In this document: one piece after another, positions 13,926-26,100 of the stretch
How the letters are laid out: every line of letters begins with the position of its first letter
Numbering within the stretch: the first letter of the stretch is position 1
NCBI GenBank assembly: GCA_013399875.1
Contig: VXAZ01003467.1
Span: 248,001 to 312,000, forward strand
Length of the DNA: 64,000 nucleotides
Direction of reading: 5' to 3'
DNA from: Gymnorhina tibicen
Lineage: Eukaryota; Chordata; Aves; Passeriformes; Artamidae
Notes under the pieces: generated by a model
Seen by the model: only the letters and a program-made list of their open reading frames with translations
The model's database searches: none
Told to the model about the DNA's origin: nothing
Made by a program: the position numbers and the translations under genes

Positions 13926-14083
13926 GGCCCAGAGAGAATGCAGCTGAGAACAAGAGCAGGAGGTATGTCATGTGGTGGTCCACCAGCTACAGAAGTCAGG
14001 AGGAGGGAAGGAAAGGCTTACTTCTGTTTCCTTTGACTCAGAGTTTTGAATCTGAGTGACTTAGGGTGAAGTAGTCAGTGATT

Positions 14084-14133
14084 TGTGTGGTGGTGGTTTT
14101 TTTGGTTGTGGTTTGGGTTTTGGGGTTTTTTTG
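14084..14133. repeat. G/T-rich low-complexity tract
   Basis: Run of GGTGG, TTTTTTT and GGGG blocks on the + strand; complementary in type to the A/C-rich tracts at 19533-19625 and 39061-39137. Confidence 0.8.
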
Positions 14134-17100
14134 TAAAGCTTGAAATTCATTTGCTTTAACTACAAACTCCATTGTTATTGAATGTTTTTAATTAAAGCTT
14201 TTTGATCTGATTGAGTCATTTAGGCTAAATTTTGTTTGAATTTTCCTTTGAGCACTGAGGATCTTACCCTTAAAAGTGCTAAATAACCTTATGCTCCCAC
14301 AGCCTTCTCAGTAGGAGCTGAGAACACTGCACACCCCAGGAGGTGACTGTATCTTCATGAGGCCAGGTCACACACAGTCTAGCATAATTTAAAAATAGGA
14401 TGAGGGTTTTCAAATGTGTTTTGATTAATACGCCATGGCATTGTCTAGAGTATTAGTTCCTGTGGCTTAATATATCACCAAAAGTATTTTGTTAAGCAGT
14501 AAAATCTTGCTATATTTTTCAGGCCCTCTGTTACTTGTGTCCTGTTGTGAAAGAAGGCTGCTATTTTTCCTTTCAATTTTGCTGGTGCAAATAAATGGTA
14601 CAGCTTTACTGTTCCCTTTCACCACAGGCAGTAATTTCAAATGGTTATACCACCTCTTTTGGGCTTAATGACGCTGTCAGATGACGGCAAGTGAGTGACC
14701 TTTCAAAGCAGAGCGAACTATAATCACTCTGCAACCGAGTTCCTGGTTTTCTGTTCTGGAAGGAGCAGCCTCCGCAGTAACCTTCTGGCACCCGAGGGGG
14801 CTGTGAGAGAGACGGGGGTGTTTATTGATCAGGTGCTCGCATGACTCACATCACCAATGCCTCTGTGATAAACAGTTCTGTGAGCAGGTGAGCAGTTTGA
14901 CCCATGTCTGCTTGTAAGTTCTCCAGGGGAATTCTTCTGAGATTAAATTGTGGTGTACCCACCCACTTGCGCCAGCATTACCTGAAGGTTTTTCTGTGTG
15001 AATTCTCTTCCCTCGAGACCCCAAGCCTCAAATTTGGGAAACAATCTTCACATGTGTGGATATTTACGTTATTTTGGCTCTCCCTACTTGTAACTATTTG
15101 CAATTTGGTGGTTTTATGTTTTGTGCATCCTGACATGCCTTAGATGACACTCCATATCTTGGTAAAACTGACCCAGATTTTAAGATGTAGATGTCTGAAT
15201 CAGATTTTTTTAATCTCTATATTTAGGTTCCTCTGTACAATGCCCTCAGTAAACAGGATGACAAGCACTTGCAGCTGCATTACTGTTTCCACTGATGCTT
15301 TCTGTGGAGTCTGGGCCACTGCTAGCTGAGCAGTCCTTCTAGTCACTGCAAGTGCACGAGGTGTCAGTGAGACATCCAGGATGAATTATTCTTCAGTGTT
15401 TGATCCTTTCTTCTTTCATTCCTTAGGTTAATTGGTTTTGTTGTCTTCAAGCCATCTAATTTTTCTTCATGTTAAGTCTTCCAAGCTCCATCTTTATAGA
15501 AGGCTCTGAGGAGATCTCAGATTAAGAGCTCTGTGTTAGTGAAAGGCTTACTGGTCATAATCTCACATTAGTGGAAGACTGCAGTTTTCTGGCTGTGTTT
15601 GCTTTCATTCTCTAAATGTACTAGAAATGCTTAATAATAGAATGCCTGATTACAAAACTTATACTTTACAGGTTCTTTCCCATCTTCTGGATGCTTTCCA
15701 AATTTTGGTGATAGTTTTGGTGGGTGAACATGCTAAGTAGTGCAGTCAGACCAAAGAGTAAGGAAGAGATGACAGGAGTACATCATGACTGACATTTTTT
15801 AATTGCAAATTTGCTCATGAAGAAGCTGACAGAAGGATAAACCTTCACTTTTTGTCCTGAATGTTTTGACTATGAAATTTCATGGGACCAGGATTTCATT
15901 GTGTGTTTTGAAAAGCATGTACCAATTTTGAGTACCTTAGCATGAGTCCTATTTTACCATTTTCTCGAAGGTATTTACATGCTGGCCTCATAAAAGGTGC
16001 TTAGGTAGCCAAATCCCTTTTAAGAGACCTAAATTTTTATCAAAATCTGCAACAGAATGGAAATTTTTATACCTTTGTGAGAACATTGCATTATCTAATA
16101 TGGTGGATATGTACTGATGGTATTTTCAAGGGAATATAAACAGTTTAGTTTTCTAACTGCCTTTTCTGCACAATTATTGTTGACTAATTATTTTTAAAAT
16201 CTGGACTCTAAGCCCTTTTTTTTAAAACTGCTGATGGTTCCTGCTGATTTCTGTTGGAGATGTAGTGGTTCAGCACACATGAAAGGTAAATTAGTGACTA
16301 TAAAGCTTTGTAGTTACGGATTGCTTTTTGAAAAAGTGTGCATTTTTTCTTGCTGGGAGGCATATAACAAGACACAGCTGGGAATAGAACTATCTGTGCC
16401 TTTGCAAGAATACAGGGGCTTCCTAAACCAGTGCTTCATCTGACATGTAATTAGTTTTTTGAGAAGACAGGGATCTAATTAAGACTGGTAGAGGGATTTT
16501 TTAATTTTATCTTTAGGAATTAAAATGGTATTTAAAATCTTAACTATATGTTGGGGTAGGGTACTAAAGTTATCTGTTGTTTTTTGTTCCATAGTTTGCT
16601 TAGCATTTTCTGTAGGAATGTCTGCCAGACAGTATTCAAATATGGTTTATTTGGGTGTAGTATAAAATTCATATTGTGTGAACAGTCTTGCATCTTGAAG
16701 CATTCTTTGGCTCAAGAACAGCCCATATTATTTAAAATTGTTCTTTATTAGATGAGCTGCAACTAAATATACCTAAATGCAAAAAAAGAAGAAAGTTCAG
16801 TATGCTTTGTATTGCTTTTTGTCATGAAGAAGAAACAGGATTAGCTAAAATTCGTGAGAAGGTGGAGGAACTGTTTCAGAGCCTCGCCAGTGCTGCCACT
16901 TCAAATGTATAAAAAGCTCTTGAACTGAAATTCCCTGCTGCTGTTATTCTGCACCCTATTGAAATATAGTACTGGGTTATGCTTTGAATTTTCTTCCTGA
17001 GTCACATTGAGAGTTGTCAATGTCATATTCAACCTACAACTTTGCTCTCTGAGCTACTAGTGAGAAAGGGAGGTAACATTTTGCTCATTAACATTTTACT

Positions 17101-17530
17101 CATGGAAATTAGCAATAGGAAACAGTTGTTAGTAACATTGCCAATGCAAATTTTTTCCATTAATTTTACTTAAACTCCTTCTCCATCCTGGCTTTAAATA
17201 GTTATGTGGTTAGCCCTCTATCCATTCTCTGGAAGACTAACTCAGAGTTTAATGGGGTTCTCCATTTCTGATACTCAGTCAGTTTATACTCTTTCCTGTA
17301 ATTTCACATGGATGTGATTTGCTGTTTTCCCCTGGGCCATCATGTAAAAATTACACCCATCTTCACTCTGCAAAACACGTTGCAGCAGTCATCACATTTC
17401 CTACCACACCCAATCATTGATTTGCCATGCTCTGTGTACCTGGCTGTCTGGACCCACATAAATATTTTTGCTCATAAATATTTTGGCTGTTCTTCCAGAT
17501 TTGTGCTTGTTTCTTGATGACTACTGTATT

Positions 17531-17536
17531 CCCCTC
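17531..17536. repeat. Left copy of 6-bp target-site duplication
   Basis: CCCCTC directly left of the LTR end TGTCGCTG; identical to 17901-17906. Confidence 0.85.
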
Positions 17537-17601
17537 TGTCGCTGTTGTACTGGGGACAGAGATAGAAACAACACAGCTCAATTCAGGAAGAAATGGAATC
17601 A

Positions 17602-17607
17602 TTTATT
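17602..17607 (-). terminator. LTR polyadenylation signal AATAAA
   Basis: TTTATT on the + strand, AATAAA on the - strand, about 20 bases after the TATA box, close to the predicted U3/R border of the LTR. Confidence 0.6.
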
Positions 17608-17621
17608 AATTTACAGACGGG

Positions 17622-17693
17622 TTTTTATATCTTAGTTCGCTTAAATGGCATGAGGTTATTGGTCATTGACCATCCACCTCTTAGAGTGATTGG
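17622..17693 (-). promoter_or_regulatory. LTR promoter signals: two CCAAT boxes and TATA box
   Basis: On the - strand CCAAT occurs at 17693-17689 and 17662-17658, and TATAAAAA at 17629-17622, spaced as in a U3 promoter. It would drive transcription towards decreasing coordinates, i.e. antisense to PARP8. Activity is not shown by the sequence. Confidence 0.65.
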
Positions 17694-17811
17694 TTAAACT
17701 CTACAACACCCATTTCAAAATATTTCTCCAGTCAGTATCACAACAAACTGCATAACATCTCACACCTGCAAGATAAAGGAACTAGTTTACAAAAACCTCT
17801 GACTGTTTTTG

Positions 17812-17855
17812 GCCAGCATCCGTGTGAAAGCAAGGACTTTCACACGGATGCTGGC
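17812..17855. repeat. Perfect 19-bp inverted repeat, 6-nt loop
   Basis: Left arm 17812-17830 (GCCAGCATCCGTGTGAAAG), loop CAAGGA (17831-17836), right arm 17837-17855, exactly complementary. It lies in the U3 part of the LTR. Confidence 0.97.
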
Positions 17856-17900
17856 AGAAAGCTAGAAAACCTCTCTGCGACCCAGCTTTCAGCATCTACA

Positions 17901-17906
17901 CCCCTC
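17901..17906. repeat. Right copy of 6-bp target-site duplication
   Basis: CCCCTC immediately after the LTR end TCTACA; pairs with 17531-17536. Confidence 0.85.
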
Positions 17907-20900
17907 ATTTTACTGACATCTTTCTAATGCTAAGTACACCAGGACTGAATGTTGTGCTAGAAGTGTACCTGTAGCCTCAGACTGAAACTCTCATACCTGA
18001 AAAGAAAGGAACAAAAAAATTTTCTTGTGTCATCTCGTACTGAATTTTCCATTTTATTTGCTGTTTCTGGGTGCATGGTCTTCATGACCATGATGTCATG
18101 GCAGAGATAGGTATCCCAGTGAGGCTCCAGGTGTGGGGAATGACCTACTCTGCTTTCCACGTTGCACCTTTCATCACTGTAATTCTTGGGTCTTTTGGAT
18201 GCAGGAGACAAACCCCACAGGCATTTCCCCAGCCATGTAGAACCTTCTTTTGTGTCTCTAACCACAGAAAACAATGGTTTTGACCATGTTAGTGTAATGG
18301 GCCAGGAGGATGAGCCAACCCTTAGGTTTGCAAGCAGTCCTTGCAGCTGTATGCAGGAACAGCAGCTGTTGCCTTGGATTTAAATGTGTGCAGGATATGG
18401 ATCAGTGCTGTATCACAATCTAGCCGTTTTCAGAGGTGCTGGACTTCATCTTAATGATTTGAAGATGGGACTGTGTGTACCTGTACACAATAGATAAATA
18501 ACTGGCTGTAGGTATGCCAATGGTCCTGAATCATGTGAATGAATTCTATTGGCATAAATAAACTGCTGTGGGCAATTTCACAGCCAACTTGTATCGAAAC
18601 TCTTGCTCTGTGGGATTTTGTTACTTTGAATGTGTGCACTTTTAGTTTAGAGTAGTTTTAAAAGCAATAGTTTGACATTCAAATAATATATTTGGAAGTT
18701 ACATATTGAATTTGTACTAAGGATAATGGAAGTTGCAAGTATGGAAAATAGAGAAAAAAATAATTTTAGTTCATAAATACCGTATTTTCAGCTGTACTAG
18801 GAAGTATTGAGGGCTGAGTTTAGGGGGAAGGGGAAAAATTTAAGTTCTGTGAGATAGATCAAAGAATGGATGAGAAAGAGTATTTAAATTTGTTGCTTTT
18901 TCAGGCACAGCAGTGCCTGTCGCACACCTCATTAAATAAACAAGCAAAATGCCAACTAATTAATGAATGTCTAGAGTGGTCGAAGAACAATGCCTAAGAC
19001 TTTCCTCCTTCGCTGAGCCTTGCATGCAAAGGAAAGCAGCCCTTCCACTTGTTAGGGGTGTAATGAAGTTAAACAGTGAATATCTCCAGGGATTTATATG
19101 GGCTTAATTTTTGGTTTTCATAACTGCTAAAATGCTGGAATTATAAAATTACGAGGTAACATTTCCTGTGACAAGCTCCTCTCTTCTTGGATAGCTGCAA
19201 CTCTTCAGTTTGCAGTTTGTCTTGTGTCTCTGCTTCAGGTTTGTGGTTGTTTCTTTCTGTGTCCTTTTATTTTAGTTTGAAAGATTGCAACACGAAGGCT
19301 TTGTGCAGGGGCTGGACAAGGTGTTTCTGTTCAGTTAATCTGAATTGAAAATCCAGTTACTTTAATTAGAACCACGGTAGCCTCAAAACATCCTACCAAT
19401 AGGAACAATGTGGGTCAAACCCTCATGACTTTAAGGTAACTGGCTTCAAAAAGAGCATATTACAGTATCTTCTGACAGCAGTGCTCCAAAATTAGAAGAT
19501 GGAAGCTGAAGAGAGGAAAAACTTTCTTCTCTAAACCCCGCCCCCCAAAAAAAAACAGCCAAAAAATCCCCACAAAACCACAAACACCATCAAAAAAAAC
19601 CCCAAAATCCCCCAAAAAACCAAATCAAAACAGAATCAACCTCTAGAAAGCACATGGTGGAAGAAGATGGACCTCATCATGTAAATAAGGTGCCCAAAGG
19701 CACATGATACTACCTGCTGCTGTGGCTGCTGCTGAACTGGGCCAAGAGGTTACTGTCCTGAGTTTGTTTTGTGTTCTGTTTCCTGGGGAAGACTGAAATT
19801 GGATGAAGAGCTAATGGGAAATACACAGGGAGAATTCAAATCCGTGGCATCAGTGGAGAGAAAGAAGAATACAGAAGTATAAAATGTATCCATGTTGAGA
19901 AGAGGGAGCTGGACCTGGTCAAACAGGGCAACTTGAGGAACAGGAGGCTTTAGTAGTTCTGAGTGAAACGGTCAGATTCTGGAAGAGTCTGATTGTGGAC
20001 AGCCTGGTTTTGCACACGTAGACATACTTGAATGTAACTCCTTCCAGAGTGACACACAGCACATACGTTTTTCCCACCTCACAAGTGTTCCTGATTTGCT
20101 TATTTTACTTTTAGAAGTGCGCTCATGTTTGCTGGAGTAGTGATCAGTCCTGTAGACTTTGATGTATTTACTAGAAGTTGTCGTGCCTTTTTCATTGGAA
20201 GCTTTGCTAAAGGGAAATGTTTGAGCTGCAGTTTTCTGTGTCCCTTTTATTTGAATGACATGCTAAATGAAGCAGGGCTTTATGAGTAACGTTCCCCATT
20301 TGATTCAGGTGCACTTCAGTTTCATGAGAGAACCAGTAGCTCTATTATTCTTAGTGACAAATGCAAACTGTAATACTTTTGACTCAGCGCCTGTGTACTC
20401 CCAGGTTATGTCAAGAAACGAAAGCGGTGCCATTTTTGACGCACTGACACTGCTCATCTCTCTTTGGAGTAGTTCTGATCTGTCATCAATAGATGTGCCT
20501 GGGACTTTTCATATGTCATCACACACGCACGTTCTCAATCATCCAGAGGAAAAGATTACTCACAGTCACTTGTTATTCTTTTCTGTATAATTGCTGGTGC
20601 ATCACGGGAAGTTATAATGTATGGTGAAAGGGGCTTGTGCACAAATTTCGATTCTTGACAAGCATCTGTCTATATCTAGCAGCAAAAAATAGCTGTGACT
20701 AATGATGGGTCATCAGTTGTTGGATCACAGGGAATACAGAAGCTCATTGAACTAAGGTGTTTCAGGAGATCCAAAGTGGCCTGAATATCTTTAAAAAAAA
20801 ATTGCTGAGATGCAGACATGTACGTTCAAGACATTTTAAAGCATATTTCAAAAGTTGTTTAGAAATCCATGAAGATTGTTTTAATAAAGAATCTAGAAAA

Positions 20901-21785
20901 TGGTATGGATGTGAAATGGTTGGCAGTCCAGTTGTGTAGCAGGATGCAAATATTTAAAAAAAAAACAGGGAAAAAAGTGCTGAAAAAGATTTGCACCCTT
21001 TGGAATACATACTGAAATTTTTAGCGAAGTGATGAAGTACTTGTTTCTAGGAAGTAACAGAAGTGTGGTAGGGGCCCAGAAGTCTTCTATTTTCTGTGCA
21101 ACTTGCACAAATCTTCTTTGACAAGTACTATAGTCTCCTTTGGACTTCAGTGGGATTTAGTTCAAGTTCTAAATTCTGTAACAGAAAATAAATTAGTCTT
21201 TAATATTGTGAGATATAAAGATATCTTGCTGCACTTGACTGACAGTCACTTTTTCCACAGCTGTGTAAATATATGCATGAAAACTTAGGTCCACCTCATT
21301 TTAATTTTTGTCTCATTTGTGGCATCTTATGCTTCCTTCCAGAAGAGAAGGCTGTTCTTCACTAATCATTATTCTATTTAATAGCATCAGTTTTAAAATC
21401 ACTGCTTTAAAAAAAGGTGGAAGTCCTGTGCTTCAGTAGTTACTTCCCCATGTGAAAGAGCAAAAGCCCATATAATTATTTGTATTTTAAAAAACCTTGT
21501 GCAAGTTTTTATTTCCAGAAGCATATTATGAGATCATTACTCTCTTCCGTATTTCTAATTGTCGTGATTCTAATGCTGTTTGTCTGCCAGTGTGTTTGGA
21601 GATACACGTCACTTTGTGGTTAGTGTTTTATGCAACTGAAACATTTACTTAGTTCTGTTTATGGTTTTGTCACTTTACCGAGACTGTATTGCAAAGGTAT
21701 CGTGAATGAATGGAGTGCAGCACGTACTGATTTGTATTGGCTAATAGTATTAATGGATTCACTAAGTTTTGTGAACTTCTTCTGT
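17907..21785. other. Non-coding DNA
   Basis: AT-rich sequence with an A/C-rich low-complexity tract at 19533-19625. No exon, RNA gene or assignable mobile element seen. Confidence 0.5.
19533..19625. repeat. A/C-rich low-complexity tract
   Basis: Alternating poly-A and CCCC blocks (AAACCCCGCCCCCC, then AAATCCCC, AAACCCC, AAATCCCCC). On the - strand there are five or more runs of four to six G, so G-quadruplex formation is conceivable although the loops are long. Confidence 0.85.
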
Positions 21786-22911
21786 TGTCTCCCTCAACTT
21801 CAGCAAGGCTTTGGCCACTGTCTCTCACAATATCGTTGCGGCAAGCTCAGGAAGTGTAGACTGGATGAGAGAACAGTGAGGTGGACTGAGAACTGGTTGA
21901 CAGCAGGTCCCAGACGGTTGCAGTCAGTAGCACAGGGCCTTGTCACTAGTGGTGTACTCCAGGGGTTAATACTGGGCCCAGTATTGTTTAACTTCATCAG
22001 TGGTTTGGAGGAAAGGGCAGGTGCCTCCCCAGCAAGTTTGCTGATGGCACAAAGCTGGGAGGAGTGGCCAGCTCCTCCACACAGTGCTGTGCGGCCCTTT
22101 GGAAGGACCTTGACAGGCTGGAGACATGGGCAGAAAGAACCTTCTGAAATTCAGCAGAGACAAATGCAGGGTCCTGCACCTGGAGGAGGAATAACCCCAG
22201 GCATCAGCACAGGCTCAGGGCTGACCTGCTGGAAAGCAGCTCTGCTGAGGAGGACCTGGGGGTCCTGGTTTCTAGGAGCCAGCAATGTGTCTTTGTAGCC
22301 AAGAAGGACAATGGTATCCTGGGGTGCTTTAGGAAGAGCATTGTCAGCAGGGCAGGGAGGTGGTCCTACCCCTTTACTCAGCCCTGGTGAGTGAGGCACA
22401 TCTGGAGTGCTGTGTCCAGTTCAGCGCTCCTCAGTATGAGAGAGACATGGAACTCATGGAGCAGGTCCAGTGGAAGGTGACAAAGATGATCAAGGGACTG
22501 GAGCATCTCTCTTGTGAGGACAGGCTGAGGGAGCTGGGCCTGTTCAGCTTCAAGAAGAGGTGACTGAGAGAGCACTTCACTGTCAGTGTCTGCAGGGAGG
22601 GGTCAGAGGATGGACCGGGCTCTGCTCGTGGGTGCTGAGCAATAGGACAAGAGGCAGTGGGCAGTAAGTGATGCACAGGAACTTCCACCTGAACAGGGGA
22701 AGAACTTCTTACTGTTCAGGTGAGCAGCCACTGAAAAAGGTTGCCCAGAGACGCTCTGTAGTTTCCGATAATGGAGATATTTGAGAACTGTCTGGACACA
22801 ATCCTGTGCCCCGTACTTTGGGGTGACCCTGCTTCAGCAGAGAGGTTGGACCAGATCACCCGCTATGTTCCCCTCCAGTCTGACCTGTTGTGTGATTCTG
22901 TGATTTGTAAT
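21786..22911 (+). mobile_element. CR1 LINE fragment (+), broken ORF2 and 3' end
   Basis: Starts inside the reverse-transcriptase region (DFSKAF-like, then TVSHNI-like coding remnants near 21790-21835). It continues through a region matching GPVLFNxFI and ends with the ORF2 C-terminal pattern (KVTKMIKGLEH near 22480, RELGLFSFKKR near 22528-22560). The 3' end has GGTTGCCCAGAGA, GACCAGATCACC and the terminal TGTGATTCTGTGATT. The frame is broken by shifts and stops, and the 5' part is truncated as usual for CR1. Not functional. Confidence 0.92.
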
Positions 22912-23110
22912 AGAATGATAGCATAGCTGAGGTTTGAAAAGGCCTCTAAGGTCATCAAGCTCAACCATTAAGCGGCACCACCACATTCACCATTAAACCA
23001 TATTCCCAAGTGCCACATCCGTACACCTTTTGAATACTTCCAAAGATAGTGATTCCATCACTTACTTGGGAAGTCTGTTCCAATGTCTGACCACCCTTTT
23101 AGTGAAGAAA
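22912..23110 (-). mobile_element. CR1 LINE 3'-end fragment (-), tail-to-tail with previous
   Basis: Begins AATAGAATGATAGCATAG and runs through AAAAGGCCTCTAAGGTCATC, CCAAGTGCCACATCC and GGGAAGTCTGTTCCAATGTC to CACCCTTTTAGTGAAGAAAC. This is the reverse complement of a bird CR1 3' untranslated end. It abuts the terminal repeat of the + oriented fragment, so the two elements meet at their 3' ends. Confidence 0.88.
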
Positions 23111-26100
23111 CAGAATAAAATTTGTGTTACATAATTGTAAATGTACATTTATAAATACATTCTAAAAGTCTCCATATTTTTTTGCTGAAGACAAATGTGA
23201 ATGCCAGCAATAGTCGATTACAAAATCTACCAGATAAGAAAATCCAGAATACTGCCATAGGTCTGTGTATGTTTCTGAATATGAGCTTCAGTGGAGCACT
23301 TCCTCAGCTGATGTGTGCGGAGTGGGATGCAGTCTTTCAAAAGCTCCAGAGTGGAAAAGCAATATTATTTTTCCTGCATTTCTATTGTTTTTTTAAGAGC
23401 TCCACTGAAATGTGATGAGTGTTTCTCAGCACAGCACTCATACATACCAAATGATGGAGTATCTTGCTAATTTACTTGTTCATAATTTGTTGAAAAACCT
23501 AACATCTATCATTCACTCATACTTGTGGCAGTTGAACACCAAATGGAGAGTTTTTATTCAGTCCTAGCTATATGTAACACAGTAGTAATTTTTGCTTGTT
23601 TTTCAGTTGCTGTCAAAGTTATTTTATTTGTTCTATTTTCAGCATAGAATGAAATGGTTGTCTCCAGGCTGTGACGTTATAAGACTTGTGTTTTGGTGGT
23701 GTCCATTAAACAGAAGATACCTTTTTGCCTTAGAAAATTGCTGCTTCTGGCTTCTAAGTCTCTTCTGTTGCTATTTGCATGCATGTAATCTGTATACAAA
23801 TTGGAAGAAAAGCTTGACATTGAAGCCTTTTACAGTGTGTTTAAGTATTAGTTTTGAATTGTACTTCTCTTCACATACTCTTAATTCACATGAGGTCAAT
23901 AACAAAAAGAAAAAAAAACTCTTTTTTTTTTTCTGTTGACTAATCCAGGTTTTTTTGTGTAAAAAGTGTACCTAGTTTTTCATCTGGTCAATACCTAAAT
24001 GCCTTCATCTCCTACCAGTTCTCTAGGTACTTGTTCAGAGGTCATCTATTACAGAAATGCAATTTGAAAGTTTTGTGTGGGTGCAATCCCACAGTATGTC
24101 TTCTGAAAATAATAATTTCCACCCTGTATTTGTGATGTGATTTATGGTCAGGTTATAAGGTTTCAAACTGGATCTCAGAACAGAGAGTGCTGAGAGTGGC
24201 TTGTGTTCATGGTGAAATGCTTTTTGGAATCAATTTTGTTTTGTTTGAGGGAAAAGGGTAGTCAGAAGTAAAGCAATATGAATGGTCTTGTTTCAGCATC
24301 AAATGGTGGTTTTATTGAAGCAGAGAAGGAGACTAAAGTGACAGTAATAGAAATCCACTGAAGAATTTGGAAGCATTTTCAAAGATAAGAAAACAAAGAC
24401 TTGAAGATGGCAGTATTTACTGTATAATTACTGAACATTCATGAAATATTGATCTACTATGGCATGTTTTGTGTAGATACTGAAAATGTAGGAATTTCAT
24501 GAGTTGATATCTAGAAAGCGGTAAAAGAACACAATTTCGGTTGCATCTTTTCAACTGGACCTTATTCCTTTCTACTGCTGCACCTAAAGAAGAGTAAAAG
24601 CATCATGTCTGTATCATGTTGTATGTTTAGAAATATTATACTGGTTATTAGAATGGTCCTTTGGCCCAAACTTGTCACCAGCATACAGAGTTTCAGTAAT
24701 ATTTTTTTCATCTCACCAACTTGTTCAAAAGCTGACCCAGGCATATAATTAATACCACAGTAGCATTTATTACTTAAAGTTCATCCATAGCTCTCTTTGC
24801 TGAGGCTTAGTATTCTTAAGGTATAAAATTTTGTGCATCCCATTAACTTACTGCATTAAATCATTGATGAGGTAGATCTGAGATTTTGGCATACCGTAAA
24901 AAAAATCTCTTCTAAATTCTGTAGATCCAGATGCATTATGATTAAGTCCTATTTACTCTTTTCTTGTATTTTGTTATAGATTGTATTAGGCTACAATCAG
25001 ATTCCATGTGACAAAAAAATCTTGTTTTCTTTCTTCGTCAAGTTTACAAGCTACAACATTAGGACATAGAGCTCTGGCTCTAACACAGATGACTAAAACT
25101 GGAATAGAAACTAGATCACAATTTCCACACTTAATAAGGCAGTAAGTCAGTTGTTGCCATGGGACAGAGCTGGTTGAATTGTCATATATTCCATATATTC
25201 CACAGGCATAAATCTTCGAATTGCACCAGATGCTTCACACTGTTCCTGCTGTGCAAAACAGCTGGAAATTCAGCTTAAAGGATTTCTTTCTTAGAGAGAA
25301 ACGATGGGTGGCATAGAGCTGAGATAATCTGAAATTGATGGGAAGCTACATCCCAGATACAGCATCACTGTTGTGGCTTCAGGATGTCTGTTCGATCCTG
25401 GGGTTTGCATCATGATAGGTAAAGCTGCAGTTCAAGGCTTGGGAAGCAGTCTTACAAATGGATGTAAGGAGGTGAAGCTGGTTGGTTTCCTTTTTATGAA
25501 TGTGCTTTGTCACAGTAACTATTGCTTTGCTGTCTTTTTCAGTTTTCATGAGTGTTTTTCTTTGCCCTGGAGATGCAGTTTTGGGGTAACATTTTGCTTG
25601 GTAGTATAACCAGTTAAGACTCTCCATTCCTTTTTAACTAGCTTTGAGAAATTGTATTAATGTCAAATGCAGATGAATCTGCTTATTTTGTATTCAGTTG
25701 GGAAAGATTAATTTGAAAAATAGCAATTACGTGGTGCATACCCATCTAGTTGATGAATTAGTTCTCCAATGGAGATGAACCCTTGCAGAATAATTTTTCT
25801 GTAGAAGGAATAGAATGGTTAAAACACATTGGAATATTCTTGCAATGAGACCCCTGTGAGTAAAATTGTTACTAAGCCAAGGCTGTTGATGTTAATACTA
25901 TTTCAGGCAATAAGAAGTTTACGTTAAAAACATGTAAGCTGTGAAATATGACAGTTCCCACTATTTCTCATATGGTACTTTACTGTTTGTTAAATAACAA
26001 AAATATTACTAGGCCGTTTCGAGTATGAAGGTTGGTGTTCTAACCTTAAGGGTTGAGAAACATATGTACCGCAGGATGTCTTCTGCAGAGGGTCTGAGCT

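Larger units (their letters stand above)
10485..17530. other. Non-coding DNA between two LTRs
   Basis: AT-rich background with a GC-richer block at 10570-11330, a CR1 tail near 13705-13925 and a G/T-rich tract at 14084-14133. No exon, RNA gene or other mobile element could be supported. Confidence 0.5.
17537..17900 (-). mobile_element. Endogenous-retrovirus solo LTR (364 bp, - orientation)
   Basis: Read on the - strand it begins TGTAGATGCTG and ends CAGCGACA, so it has the TG...CA ends of an LTR, and it is flanked by identical CCCCTC copies. In order on the - strand: a perfect hairpin (17855-17812), two CCAAT boxes (17693-17689 and 17662-17658), a TATA box TATAAAAA (17629-17622), AATAAA (17607-17602) and a short end region. 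This is the U3-R-U5 order. No retroviral genes are adjacent, so internal DNA was lost by LTR-LTR recombination. A 6-bp duplication fits beta/alpha-type (ERVK-like) elements of birds. The intact ends and signals suggest a fairly young insertion. Confidence 0.88.

Noticed and set aside
21630..22298. 222-codon + strand frame
   Set aside because: It starts in unique DNA and runs out of frame through the CR1 fragment; not a gene.
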